This document shows, in pieces, positions 51,829-60,653 of a stretch of DNA of 64,000 nt. The stretch is from UBA1926 sp002337215 (lineage in GTDB: Bacteria; Planctomycetota; Phycisphaerae; Phycisphaerales; UBA1924), in the NCBI GenBank assembly GCA_963973795.1, contig CAXBAF010000006.1, positions 61,691 through 125,690 on the forward strand, in the 5' to 3' direction. The notes under the pieces are model-generated. The model was not told where the DNA came from and ran no database searches. It saw only the letters and a program-made list of their open reading frames with translations. The position numbers and the translations under genes are program-made. Each line of letters opens with the position of its first letter. Position 1 is the stretch's first letter.

Positions 51829-53898
51829 TCAGGCGGTCGCGGCGCTGAGGCGGACGCTGCCCTCTCGGCGGGTGGTCTGCTTGCGGGATTCGGCGGCGTC
51901 CTTTGCCATGTGCTCGGCGGCGAGGAAATCCTCGCCGAAGCGGAAGAGACGGAAGGAGTTGCCGAGGACGAAGACATCGCCCGCGAAGTGGAAGAGGGCG
52001 GCGAAGAAGACGGCGGCGCCGCCTTCACCCAGGTTGCCGGTGGCGGCGAGTGTGAGGCCCACGAGCGCGATGAGGATGGAGGCGGCGATGTTCTGCCCGG
52101 TGATGGCTCGGGTCTTGCGTCCGAGTTCGATGAGGAAGGGGAGGCGGTTGAGGTCGTCGGTCATGAGGGCGACGCCCGCGGAGTTGGTGGCGATGTCGGA
52201 GCCTCGGAGGCCCATGGCGACGCCGAGGTCGGCGCGGGCGAGGGCGGGCCCGTCGTTGATGCCGTCGCCCACCATCATGGTCTTGTAGCCCTGCTGGCCG
52301 AGCAGTTCGATCTGCTGGTTCTTGTCCTCAGGGAGGCACTCGGCTTCGAGTCGGTCGGCGCCGACGGTCTGGCCGACGCGCTTGGCGACGCTGAGGCGGT
52401 CGCCTGTGAAGATCGCGATAGTGCGGACTCCCATTTCGCGGAGCCGTTCGATGACGGGCTTGGACTGGGCGCGGACCTTGTCTTCGAGGCCGACGGCGCC
52501 GAGGTAGTGGCCGTCGCGGGCGACGTGGACGCCCGACATGCCCTCGATGCGCTGCTCGACGTGGGCGATCTGGTCGGCGGCGTGGGGGAGGAGCTCTTTG
52601 ATCCAAGCGGCCCGGCCCGCGAGGATCTCGCCGGCGTGGGTGTTGGCTTTGACGCCTCGCCCGTGAACCTCCTCGTAGTGGGTGACCTCGGCGGGGCTGA
52701 TCCGGGCGGCCTTGGCGGTCCGCATGATGGAGGCGGCGAGGGGGTGGTTGGAGGATTGCTCGGCGTGGGCGGCCCCGGCGAGCAGGTCGGCACCCTCGAC
52801 ACCCTCGGCGGGGGCGAGGCGGCTGACCTCGAAGGAGCCGGTGGTGATGGTGCCGGTCTTGTCAAGGACGACGGCGTCGATGCCGGCGGCGGCCTCGAGG
52901 AAGTTGGTCTGCTTGATCATGATGCCCAGGCGGGCGGCGGAGGCGAAGGCGGCAACCATCGACGCGGGGCTGGCGAGCAGCAGGGCGCTGGGGCAGACGA
53001 CGACGAGGACGGTGATCGCCTTGATCGCAGCGTCGTCGGTGCCCTGGTTGAGGAACCAGACGAGGGCGGCGACGGCAATCGCGACGGGCACGAAGAAGCG
53101 GCTCACCTCTTCGATGAGCAGCTGCCTGGGGCTCTTGGAGGACTCGGCCTCGCGGATGAGCTCGGCAACCTTCCCGATGGCGGTGTCCTCGCCGATGTTG
53201 GTGACGCGGAGGTCGATGACGCCCGTGAGGTTGGTGGTGCCGGCAAAGACCTCGGTGCCGTCCTGGGCCTCGATCGGCATCGCCTCACCAGTGAGGGAGG
53301 CCTGGTTGATGGTGGAGACGCCGCTGATAACGACGCCGTCCACGGGGAGGTTCTCGCCGGGGCGGACCCGGACGGTCATGCCGACGGCGACGTCGGCGGC
53401 CTGGGCCTCGCGTTCCACACCGTTCTCGACGATGCGGGCGATGTCGGGGGTGAGGCCGACAAGTTCCTCGATGGCGCGCTGAGCGCCGAACGCGGTGCGC
53501 CTCAGGACCTGGTCGGCGACGAGCAGGATGAAGGCGAGGAGGGCGGCGGTGACGTACTGCTCGGCGGCGAGTGCGGCGAGGATCGCGAGCGCAGCGAGGG
53601 AGGACGAGGAGATGCGCTTCTTGAAGAAGATCTCCTCGAAGGAGGCCTTGAAGAGGGGCAGCGCGAGCATGATTGCGCCGATGACGGCGGGGATGATCGT
53701 GACCAGGGGGCTGGAGACACCCGCGAGGCCCGCGATCCAGCTCGTCAGCGCGAGCATGCCGCCCACGAGATAGAGGATGATGTAGCGTTCGATCTCGAGC
53801 TCGTGGTGCGAGCAGCACTCGACCGGGCTGCGGTGGTCGTGCTTGTGGTCGTGGTCGTGCTTATGCGAGTGGGCGTGATCGGTCGCGATCTGGCTCAT
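51829..53898 (-). CDS. P1B-type heavy-metal ATPase with CPS motif and His-rich N-terminus
   Basis: 689 residues. Actuator TGE (203-205), phosphorylation DKTGT (Asp346), HP motif SNHPLA and hinge GDGINDGPAL are all present. The metal-site motif in helix 6 is CPS (302-304) rather than the usual CPC, CPH or SPC. The N-terminus has a His/Asp run (HAHSHKHDHDHKHDH) and ECCSHHE, but no classical MXCXXC ferredoxin-like domain. It should export a soft or divalent metal; zinc or cobalt fits the His tail, but the CPS site makes this uncertain. The start is preceded by GGAGCG. Its hairpin terminator separates it from the barrel gene. Confidence 0.88.
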   Translation of the reverse strand: MSQIATDHAHSHKHDHDHKHDHRSPVECCSHHELEIERYIILYLVGGMLALTSWIAGLAGVSSPLVTIIPAVIGAIMLALPLFKASFEEIFFKKRISSSSLAALAILAALAAEQYVTAALLAFILLVADQVLRRTAFGAQRAIEELVGLTPDIARIVENGVEREAQAADVAVGMTVRVRPGENLPVDGVVISGVSTINQASLTGEAMPIEAQDGTEVFAGTTNLTGVIDLRVTNIGEDTAIGKVAELIREAESSKSPRQLLIEEVSRFFVPVAIAVAALVWFLNQGTDDAAIKAITVLVVVCPSALLLASPASMVAAFASAARLGIMIKQTNFLEAAAGIDAVVLDKTGTITTGSFEVSRLAPAEGVEGADLLAGAAHAEQSSNHPLAASIMRTAKAARISPAEVTHYEEVHGRGVKANTHAGEILAGRAAWIKELLPHAADQIAHVEQRIEGMSGVHVARDGHYLGAVGLEDKVRAQSKPVIERLREMGVRTIAIFTGDRLSVAKRVGQTVGADRLEAECLPEDKNQQIELLGQQGYKTMMVGDGINDGPALARADLGVAMGLRGSDIATNSAGVALMTDDLNRLPFLIELGRKTRAITGQNIAASILIALVGLTLAATGNLGEGGAAVFFAALFHFAGDVFVLGNSFRLFRFGEDFLAAEHMAKDAAESRKQTTRREGSVRLSAATA

Positions 53899-54252
53899 CG
53901 TGTTGCGCTCCGTGTCGTCTTTGACCGGTTGTCGGGATCGGGCGTTGCGGGCCTGCCCGGCTGGTTGTGCGTGCGGGCGTCTGCGGGCGGGCTGGCCGCT
54001 CGAGGCCGGACGGGCGGCGTTGGGCCCGCTGCCGGGTAGACTTTAGTCCCGTTCGGTTCGTGGCGGGCGTGTGTGCCCGATTCGGTACGAACGGGCGGGC
54101 GTTGGGGTTCTATTCCGGCCCGGGTCGGGCAGGAAACGGCCGTGTTTCGGCGGTTCGGGCTCATCGGCCCGGTTCTCGGGGTGTGTGGGCCGGTCCGGAA
54201 CCGGTTCAGCAACGGGTTTGGTCGGTGCTGGTCACGCGGCGAAAGGTGTGCG
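53899..54252. other. 354-bp divergent intergenic region
   Basis: Between the ATPase (minus) and gpsA (plus). Contains a TAGACT -10-like box at 54037-54042 and an inverted repeat CCGGTTC / GGAACCGG near 54170-54210. No gene; open frame upstream of gpsA is low-complexity and unlikely to be translated. Confidence 0.4.
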
Positions 54253-55290
54253 ATGGCGGATGGAACGCGGCGGGTGACGATCCTCGGGTGTGGGCAGATG
54301 GGGCTCGTCTGTGCGCAGATGCTCAGCCAGTCGCGGTGGTCGGGCGAGATCGGGGTGACACTGTGGGGCCACGCCGCCGAGGAGGTTGCGGAGCTTTCGC
54401 AGGTGCGGACGAGCTCGCGGCTGCCCGATCTGACGCTGGACCCCCGGGTCCGGGTGGCGTTGACCGACGAGCAGGCGCTGGAGGGTGCGGACCTGATCGT
54501 GAGCGCGGTGCCGACGCAGCACACGCGGGGGGCGTGGGAACGGCTGCGAGACGTGGTTCCGGCGGACGCGGCGGTGGTGAGCGTGGCAAAGGGGATCGAG
54601 AACGGCAGCCTGCTCCGGCCGACGCAGGTGATCGCGGAGGCGCTCGCGGACGATCCGGATGGGAAGCCGAGACGGGTCGGGTGCCTGTCGGGTCCGACGA
54701 TCGCGACGGAGCTTGCGAAGTGCCTGCCGGCGACAATGATCGCCGCGAGCGATGACGGCGGGTTCGCGTCGGAGCTGCAGGGTCTGTTCACGACGCGGTG
54801 GATGCGGATCTATACGAACGCGGACCTGCTGGGCGTGGAGCTCGCGGGGGCGACCAAGAACGTGATCGCGATCGCGGCGGGCGTGCTGGACGGGATGCAG
54901 GCGGGGTCGAACGCCAAGAGCGCGCTGCTGGCGCGGGGGCTCGCGGAGATCACGAGGCTCGGGACGGCGATGGGCGCGGACTCGGAGACGTTCTTCGGGA
55001 TCGCGGGGGTGGGGGATCTGGCGACGACGTGCTTCAGCCCGTTCGGGCGCAACAGGAGCTGCGGGGAGGCGCTGGGCAAGGGCGAAACGCTCGACGGCTA
55101 TCTCAAGCGGACGGCATCGGTTGTGGAAGGCGTGGCGACGACGCGGTCGGTGATGGAACTCGCCGAGAAGTACCGCGTGGAGATGCCCATCGCGACCGCG
55201 GTGAACCGGGTGCTGTTCGAGGGGCTCGACCCGCTGGACGCGATCGCGGCGTTGATGAGCCGGGAGATGAAGGACGAGACTGTCGGGTGA
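54253..55290 (+). CDS. gpsA: glycerol-3-phosphate dehydrogenase [NAD(P)+]
   Basis: 345 residues. The NAD loop GCGQMGLVCA starts at residue 12; GTKNVIAI-type segment here is GATKNVIAIAAGVLDGM (catalytic Lys in ATKNV), and GIAGVGDLATTCFSPFGRN is the conserved substrate region. It reduces dihydroxyacetone phosphate to sn-glycerol 3-phosphate for membrane lipid synthesis. The ATG at 54253 has GAAAGGTG upstream; the longer frame is not used. No operon partner. Confidence 0.93.
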   Translation: MADGTRRVTILGCGQMGLVCAQMLSQSRWSGEIGVTLWGHAAEEVAELSQVRTSSRLPDLTLDPRVRVALTDEQALEGADLIVSAVPTQHTRGAWERLRDVVPADAAVVSVAKGIENGSLLRPTQVIAEALADDPDGKPRRVGCLSGPTIATELAKCLPATMIAASDDGGFASELQGLFTTRWMRIYTNADLLGVELAGATKNVIAIAAGVLDGMQAGSNAKSALLARGLAEITRLGTAMGADSETFFGIAGVGDLATTCFSPFGRNRSCGEALGKGETLDGYLKRTASVVEGVATTRSVMELAEKYRVEMPIATAVNRVLFEGLDPLDAIAALMSREMKDETVG

Positions 55291-55455
55291 GTTTGGTGGC
55301 GTGGATTTCCCGGGTCGTGAGTCGATGTTGGGGTTTGGGGAAAAATCGAGCGTGTGGGCGAAGTCGGGGACGGGGTGTTCCGATAGCGGTTGTGTCGCGC
55401 GGCGATCGAGCCGCGGCGAGACGGACACGCACCCCTGACGAAGAGGACAGCACGC

Positions 55456-56166
55456 ATGAGCACTATCCCGTTTACCGGATTCGGCCCGTTCACCGGATTT
55501 AACCCGTTCAACAGCTTCGGCCCGTTCAACGGTTTCAATGGTTTCAGCGGCGCCGGCTTCAACGGTGGCAGCGGAGTCGGTGCCCCGTTCGGCGCTCAGA
55601 ACTTCCCCCAGAACGGGTTCGGCTTCCAGAACGGTGTCGGCGGCTCGACCCCTTGGAATGGGACAGGCTGGAACAACTCGGGCTGGAACGGAAACACCGC
55701 GTTCGGTCAGAACTGGAACGGCTTCCAGAACTCGGTTCCGTTCAACGGTTTCCAGAACGGATTCCCCTTCAACAGCGTCCAGAACAGCGTCCCGTTTGGC
55801 GGCTTTCAGAACGGCGTCGGGACCTCGCCTTTCGCGAGCCCGTTCGTCGGGAACGCGTTCGGTGGCACACCCTTCTTCGGCACCCCGTTCGGCTGGAACC
55901 CCTACTTTGGCACCCCGTTCGGCTTCGGTGGCTTCGGCTTCGGCGGTGTGAACACGGGTTTCGGTTCTGGCTTTGGCGCAGGCGTGAACGGCTCGGAAAC
56001 TGAGAACAACACCAACATCCCGTTCGGCTTCAGCGGCTTCGGGCCGTACGGCTTCGGCGGGTTCGGCTTCAACGGTCAGAACACCGGTGTCAACGGTGGT
56101 GTGAACGGCAACGTGAACGGGTCGGTCAACGGCACGGTCGGCGGGTCGGTCAACAAGGCCGCCTGA
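55456..56166 (+). CDS. FG-repeat, Gly/Asn/Phe-rich low-complexity protein
   Basis: 236 residues after AAGAGGAC. About 20 FG dipeptides and many PFNGF, FQNGV and GFGGFG units; only three charged residues in the whole protein (two Glu, one Lys), no Cys or His, and no signal peptide. The C-terminus is a VNG repeat (NGNVNGSVNGTV). I do not recognise a bacterial family. It resembles FG-nucleoporin or silk-like disordered domains in composition. A strong terminator follows, so it is its own unit between gpsA and the UPF0173 gene. Confidence 0.75.
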   Translation: MSTIPFTGFGPFTGFNPFNSFGPFNGFNGFSGAGFNGGSGVGAPFGAQNFPQNGFGFQNGVGGSTPWNGTGWNNSGWNGNTAFGQNWNGFQNSVPFNGFQNGFPFNSVQNSVPFGGFQNGVGTSPFASPFVGNAFGGTPFFGTPFGWNPYFGTPFGFGGFGFGGVNTGFGSGFGAGVNGSETENNTNIPFGFSGFGPYGFGGFGFNGQNTGVNGGVNGNVNGSVNGTVGGSVNKAA

Positions 56167-56253
56167 GACGCGATTGATCGCGGTCCCCGGGGCGGAGAAG
56201 GCCTGGGGTTCTCGCGATGGCGGCTTCTGCACAGATAGAGATCCCTTGGTGAG

Positions 56254-56283
56254 AGCGGGGCCTTTCGGGTCCCGCTTTCCCTT
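56254..56283 (+). terminator. terminator after the FG-repeat gene
   Basis: Stem AGCGGGGCC / GGTCCCGCT with a 5-nt loop and one G-U pair, then TTCCCTTT, 88 bp past the stop. Confidence 0.75.
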
Positions 56284-56342
56284 TGCGCGCCTTCCGAACC
56301 TCGTAGACTGATGGTGGAGCACAATCAGGTAAGGAGCGCGCG

Positions 56343-57032
56343 ATGTCGGCGACGATTGAGTATCTCGGGCATTCGACTTTCTTGATTCGGGCTGCCGGCA
56401 ACGGCGGGGGCGAGACGGTTCTGGTCGATCCGTTTCTGGACGGGAACCCCAAGGCGTCTGTCTCGGCGGGCGAAGTCTCGTGCACGCGGATCGTGATCAC
56501 GCACGGGCACGCGGACCACATGTCGGACGCCGGAGCGATCGCAAAACGGACGGGGGCGACGGTCTATGCCGCGTTCGAGATCTGCGGGTATCTCGAAGAA
56601 CAGGGTGTCGAGAACCTCGAACCCATGAACCCCGGCGGAACTGTTTCGTTCGCAGACGGCGCGGGGTCGGTCTCGCTCGTTCAGGCATTCCACAGCTCGT
56701 CGTTCGAGGGGCGGTACATGGGGCAGCCGTGCGGGGCGATCGTCCGGGTCGGGGGCAAAGCGGTGTATCACACGGGCGACACGGCGTTGTTCACTGATAT
56801 GAAGATGATCGGTGAGCGGTTCAAACCGGACTGTCTGCTGGTGTGCGCCGGTGATCGGTTCACGATGGGCCCCAAGGACGCGGCGTGCGCGGCGGAGTGG
56901 ATCGGTGCGCCGATCGCGGTGCCGATGCACTACGGGACCTGGCCTCTGCTCAGCGACGACATGGACGGGTTCACGCCGACCGGGATCCGGACGGTGCTGA
57001 TGGAGCCCGGCGAGACGCTCGAACTCGACTGA
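56343..57032 (+). CDS. UPF0173 metal-dependent hydrolase
   Basis: 229 residues, normal size. The metallo-beta-lactamase motif THGHADH (53-59) and later HSSSFEG, YHTGDT and PMHYGTW supply the metal ligands. AAGGAG precedes the ATG. Family function is unknown; substrate not predictable. Convergent with the alpha/beta hydrolase gene, 15 bp apart. Confidence 0.9.
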   Translation: MSATIEYLGHSTFLIRAAGNGGGETVLVDPFLDGNPKASVSAGEVSCTRIVITHGHADHMSDAGAIAKRTGATVYAAFEICGYLEEQGVENLEPMNPGGTVSFADGAGSVSLVQAFHSSSFEGRYMGQPCGAIVRVGGKAVYHTGDTALFTDMKMIGERFKPDCLLVCAGDRFTMGPKDAACAAEWIGAPIAVPMHYGTWPLLSDDMDGFTPTGIRTVLMEPGETLELD

Positions 57033-57047
57033 GCTTCTCGGCAGTTC

Positions 57048-58037
57048 TTAGAGACTATGAAAGAAGTCGTTGAGGGCGGAGGCCACGGCTGAACGGACAG
57101 GCGCGTTGGGCTCGAAGAGGTCCTTGTGCCCCGCACCGTCGATCTCGGCGAGTGTGCCGTGCGCGGCTTGGGCGATGGCTTCCCCATCGGCGCGGGGGCT
57201 GATGGTGTCGCGTTCGCCGTGGATGACGAGGAGGGGGAGCGGGCGGCCTTTGTGCGCAGTCGCGAGCGGTGTGGCAGCGCGTTCCGCGGCGTCGTGCCAG
57301 CGTTCGTTCAGCGAGGTGCTGTTGATCAGGCTTCCGAGCGCCATCGCAAGGGGAAGGTTGATGCGTCTCGGAAAGCGTGAGGCGTCAAGGACGGCTTTCG
57401 CTGGCGTGATGCCCCGGCGGTAGGGGGCCTCGAGGATGATGCCGGCGATGTCTGACTGGTCGAGGTGGGCCCGGCCGAGCTGGGACATCGATTTGAGGGT
57501 GACCTCCGCGCCCAGGGAGTATCCGTAGAGGACGATGCGTGTCGTTGCATCGTCGGGGTCGCGGGCCGCGCTGCGAATAACGCGCGCGAGGTCCGCGGGC
57601 TCTCGCGCGCCAAGGGTGCACGCGCCCGGCGTTTCGCCGTGCCCGGGCATGTCCCAGAGGACGACGCGGGATGTGTGGGGGCGCAGGGCCTCGAACCGGC
57701 TGAGCATGTCGATACGGGAGGCGCCCCAGCCGTGAGTGACGACGATGGCGGGCCCTTCGGGATTGTCGCCTCTGACGGCCCACGCGTCGATGGTGCGTTC
57801 GCGACCAACGGAGTCGCAGGCGACCGGGACCGACTCGTATTCGGCTGGGCGGTCGAGTTCGGAGGGCTCTCCGGGAATGCCGCGGGCGACGGCGTAGGCG
57901 TATGTCCTGCGATGGGGGTGGCGGAGGCGGTGGAGCGTGAAGAGGGTGAGGACGGCGAGGTAGAGCGCGCCGCCGGCGGCGAGCAGGAGGGCGAGGCCGA
58001 GCAGGGCGGTTGGGTTGGTGAGGTTGGAGAAGTCCAA
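57048..58037 (-). CDS. membrane-anchored alpha/beta hydrolase
   Basis: 329 residues. A TTG start at 58037 is used because it opens the N-terminal transmembrane helix (PTALLGLALLLAAGGALYLAV); no better start is seen. The hydrolase domain has the nucleophile elbow GYSLG, acid in HGERDTIS and His in GAGHKDLF. Substrate unknown, perhaps an ester or lipid. It stands alone between the UPF0173 and RseP-like genes. Confidence 0.85.
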   Translation of the reverse strand: MDFSNLTNPTALLGLALLLAAGGALYLAVLTLFTLHRLRHPHRRTYAYAVARGIPGEPSELDRPAEYESVPVACDSVGRERTIDAWAVRGDNPEGPAIVVTHGWGASRIDMLSRFEALRPHTSRVVLWDMPGHGETPGACTLGAREPADLARVIRSAARDPDDATTRIVLYGYSLGAEVTLKSMSQLGRAHLDQSDIAGIILEAPYRRGITPAKAVLDASRFPRRINLPLAMALGSLINSTSLNERWHDAAERAATPLATAHKGRPLPLLVIHGERDTISPRADGEAIAQAAHGTLAEIDGAGHKDLFEPNAPVRSAVASALNDFFHSL

Positions 58038-58187
58038 GAGGGCTCAAGGGTAGTGGGGAGGTGGGGTTGGTGTTGGGTGGGCACGGCTGCGCCCCGAGTG
58101 CGAATCGTGGCATCCGACGTTGGGGGGGGCGCACGGACCCGCCGGGCGGGTCCGAGGTAGGGCTGACGGCGTTCTCCCTGCGCTGCC

Positions 58188-60368
58188 TCAGACGCCGAGA
58201 AGGTTCTTGATGTCGTTGAACGTGACGAGGATGAAGACGGAGGCGATGAGGAGGAGCCCGGCGGTCATGACGACGGACTGGACGGCGACGGGGACGGGCT
58301 TGCCCCGGATGCCCTCGTAGACGAGCATGAGGAACTGGCCACCGTCGACGATGGGGAGGGGCAGGAAGTTCACGACCGCGAGGTTGACCGAGATCATGCC
58401 CAGGAAGAAGAGCATCCAGATGAGGCCCCGGTCGGCGACCATGGTGCCGATGTGGGCGATGCCGACGGGGCCCTTGATGTTCTGGATCTCGATGGAGCCT
58501 TGGGTGAGGCGGAGGAAGGTGACGTAGACGGAGGCCATGACGCGTTTGGTCTCGTCGAGCCCCAGGCCGATGGCGTGGATGGGATCATCGGCCTTGAGGA
58601 GCGTCTGGGTCGGTGTGAAGTAGCCGGCGGGGAGGGGGGATTCCCAGCCGAGCGAGGCGACGACGGCGGCGTCCGCGGGCGAGATGGTCCATGTCGCGGT
58701 TTCGCTCGAGGCTCCCCGGGTGTCGTTGTGATTGGTGACGCGTGAAAAGTACTCGATCTCGAGTTCGATCGGCTCGCCCGGCGATGCGGACCGCGCGGCG
58801 TCGGTGATCGCGCTTCGGAGATCTCGGAAGTTGAGGATCGGCGTGTTGTTGACCATCTGGACGGTCGATCCGGCGCGCGCGAGCCAGTCGCTGGACGGCG
58901 ATTTGAACGGATCACCTTCGAGCGGTGTGATCACCACCGGTGGGCGGGCGAGGAACGACATGGTTCCGTTGTACGAGCGGTCGAGCGTTGTTGAGGGTGC
59001 GAAACCGACGGTGCCGTCCGGCTTGACCCGCGCGTCGATTGTGATGAGCTCGTGCGGGGTGAACGAGGTTTCGTTGGGGACGTAGCGGATGACCTCGAGT
59101 TCGATCGCTTTGCCCGCGTGGGCCCTGATCTCGGCGATGCCGGCGGGATAGGACGGGTATTCGACGGACCCGATGCGTTTGAAGATGTCGCCGGGTTCGA
59201 GGCCCTGGGAGGGCTCGCCGAACTCGGCGACGGTGAGGACGGGGACGAGGCCCAGCAGGTGTTCGTAGGTGATCCACTCGTCATCGCCCACGTTGGCCTT
59301 GGCGATCTGGAGCGCGGCCTTCGGCGCGACTGTAAACGTGCGGGGTTCTGTGGTGCCGCCGGTGTCGCTCGGGCCGGTCGCGGTGAGCGTGACGGGCTCG
59401 CCGTTGCTGTCCTCGAACGCGTCGCGGATCTGCTGGAAGGTGGTGACGGGCTGGCCGTTGACGGTGGTGATCGTATCGCCGGGCATGAGGCCGGCGGCGC
59501 CGACGCGGGCGAACTCGTTGGCGAGGAGGTCCTGCGTGGCACCGTCGCGGGGGGCGACGATGGTGGCGGAAGTGGGAGGGAGGACGCCGAAATCGAGGAG
59601 ACCCGAGAACTCGCTCTTCTCGGGGGTGACCGAGAAGGTGAGGGGCGTGTCTGTGCCCGGTCGGCTGACGGTGATGGGGAGGGCCGTTCCCTTCTTTGCC
59701 ATCGCGGCCTTGAGGATGACGGACTCGAAGCGATTGGGCTCATCGCCTTCGATCGCAAGAATGGTGTCGCCAGGCCGGAGTCCTGCTTCGACGGAGTCGT
59801 CGCTCCCGGTGTAGACCGCGGCGGCGGCGGGGGAATCGGGCAGGACCTCGCCGATCGTGGGGGGCTGAACGAGCAGGCCCGCCATGAAGACGATGACGAA
59901 AAGGATGGCGGCGAGGATGATGTTCATCACGACGCCGGCGGAAATGACGATGAGGCGTTTCCAGACGGGTGAGTTCTGGTAGGAATCGCTGGCTGAGGAA
60001 ACGGAGGTGGGGTCGAGGTCGTCCTGGCCCAGCATCTGGACGTAGCCCCCGAAGGGGAGAGCGCTGAGCCGGTATTCGGTGTGGCTGATCGGCAGCAGAC
60101 TCGTCGGCGTGTCGCTCGCGGTGGCAGCGCCCGCGGCCTGGAGGCTGCGGTTGTATTCGGCGATGCTCGAGCCTTTGCGGAAGCCGACGCCCTTGCGGAA
60201 TGAAACGAGGGCGGGCCCGAACCCGACGGCGAAGGTGAGCACGCGGATGCCCGCCCATCGGGCGGCGATGAAGTGTCCGAGTTCGTGGATGAAGACGATC
60301 GCGCCGAAGCCGAGCATGACGGCGAGGAGGTCGACGATGGTGCCCAAGGGGCCTGGCATTCCGAGCAT
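58188..60368 (-). CDS. RseP-like site-2 metalloprotease with PDZ domains
   Basis: 726 residues from the ATG at 60368, which has AGGA 7 bp upstream and starts directly before the first membrane helix. The open frame continues to 60593, but that region encodes a Pro/Ser-rich tail and begins right after a terminator hairpin, so I do not use it. HELGH in FIHELGHFIAARWAG and the second motif NFLPLPIVDGG are present, with two or three PDZ domains between (DSVEAGLRPGDTI, AGLMPGDTI, GLEPGDIF). It should cleave membrane-bound regulators or signal-peptide remnants. The usual neighbours (dxr, bamA) are not here. Confidence 0.9.
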   Translation of the reverse strand: MLGMPGPLGTIVDLLAVMLGFGAIVFIHELGHFIAARWAGIRVLTFAVGFGPALVSFRKGVGFRKGSSIAEYNRSLQAAGAATASDTPTSLLPISHTEYRLSALPFGGYVQMLGQDDLDPTSVSSASDSYQNSPVWKRLIVISAGVVMNIILAAILFVIVFMAGLLVQPPTIGEVLPDSPAAAAVYTGSDDSVEAGLRPGDTILAIEGDEPNRFESVILKAAMAKKGTALPITVSRPGTDTPLTFSVTPEKSEFSGLLDFGVLPPTSATIVAPRDGATQDLLANEFARVGAAGLMPGDTITTVNGQPVTTFQQIRDAFEDSNGEPVTLTATGPSDTGGTTEPRTFTVAPKAALQIAKANVGDDEWITYEHLLGLVPVLTVAEFGEPSQGLEPGDIFKRIGSVEYPSYPAGIAEIRAHAGKAIELEVIRYVPNETSFTPHELITIDARVKPDGTVGFAPSTTLDRSYNGTMSFLARPPVVITPLEGDPFKSPSSDWLARAGSTVQMVNNTPILNFRDLRSAITDAARSASPGEPIELEIEYFSRVTNHNDTRGASSETATWTISPADAAVVASLGWESPLPAGYFTPTQTLLKADDPIHAIGLGLDETKRVMASVYVTFLRLTQGSIEIQNIKGPVGIAHIGTMVADRGLIWMLFFLGMISVNLAVVNFLPLPIVDGGQFLMLVYEGIRGKPVPVAVQSVVMTAGLLLIASVFILVTFNDIKNLLGV

Positions 60369-60594
60369 GGTCGATCCTACGGAGTTGGGCGTGGTGTCGT
60401 TCGCAGGCGGCTGACGCCGTGACACGGTTGTGACGGGCGAGGATTCAAGCTCACTGACTATCGGCGATTCGGGGTCATTTGTCGATTCCTCTTGTGGTTC
60501 GTCAGGTTGGTCGGGCGCGATGCTGGTGGAATTGGGGCGTGATCGGTTGGGTGGTTGGGAGGCGGATGGGGACGATGGGGGCGTTTCGGGCATG

Positions 60595-60621
60595 AAAAAG
60601 CCCCTCGCTCGGGCGAGGGGC
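60595..60621 (-). terminator. hairpin copy 5 (CCCCTCGC family), terminator of the redoxin gene
   Basis: Minus strand: GCCCCTCGC, CCGA loop, GCGAGGGGC, TTTTT, 33 bp past the redoxin stop. It shows the redoxin and protease genes are separate units. Confidence 0.85.
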
Positions 60622-60653
60622 TCGTCGTGGGTGTTCAGGAATGTGCGTGAGGA

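Noticed and set aside
51802..54039. A 745-codon plus-strand frame opposite the P1B ATPase.
   Set aside because: Gly/Asp/Glu-rich shadow with no recognisable fold; the minus strand carries every P-type ATPase motif.
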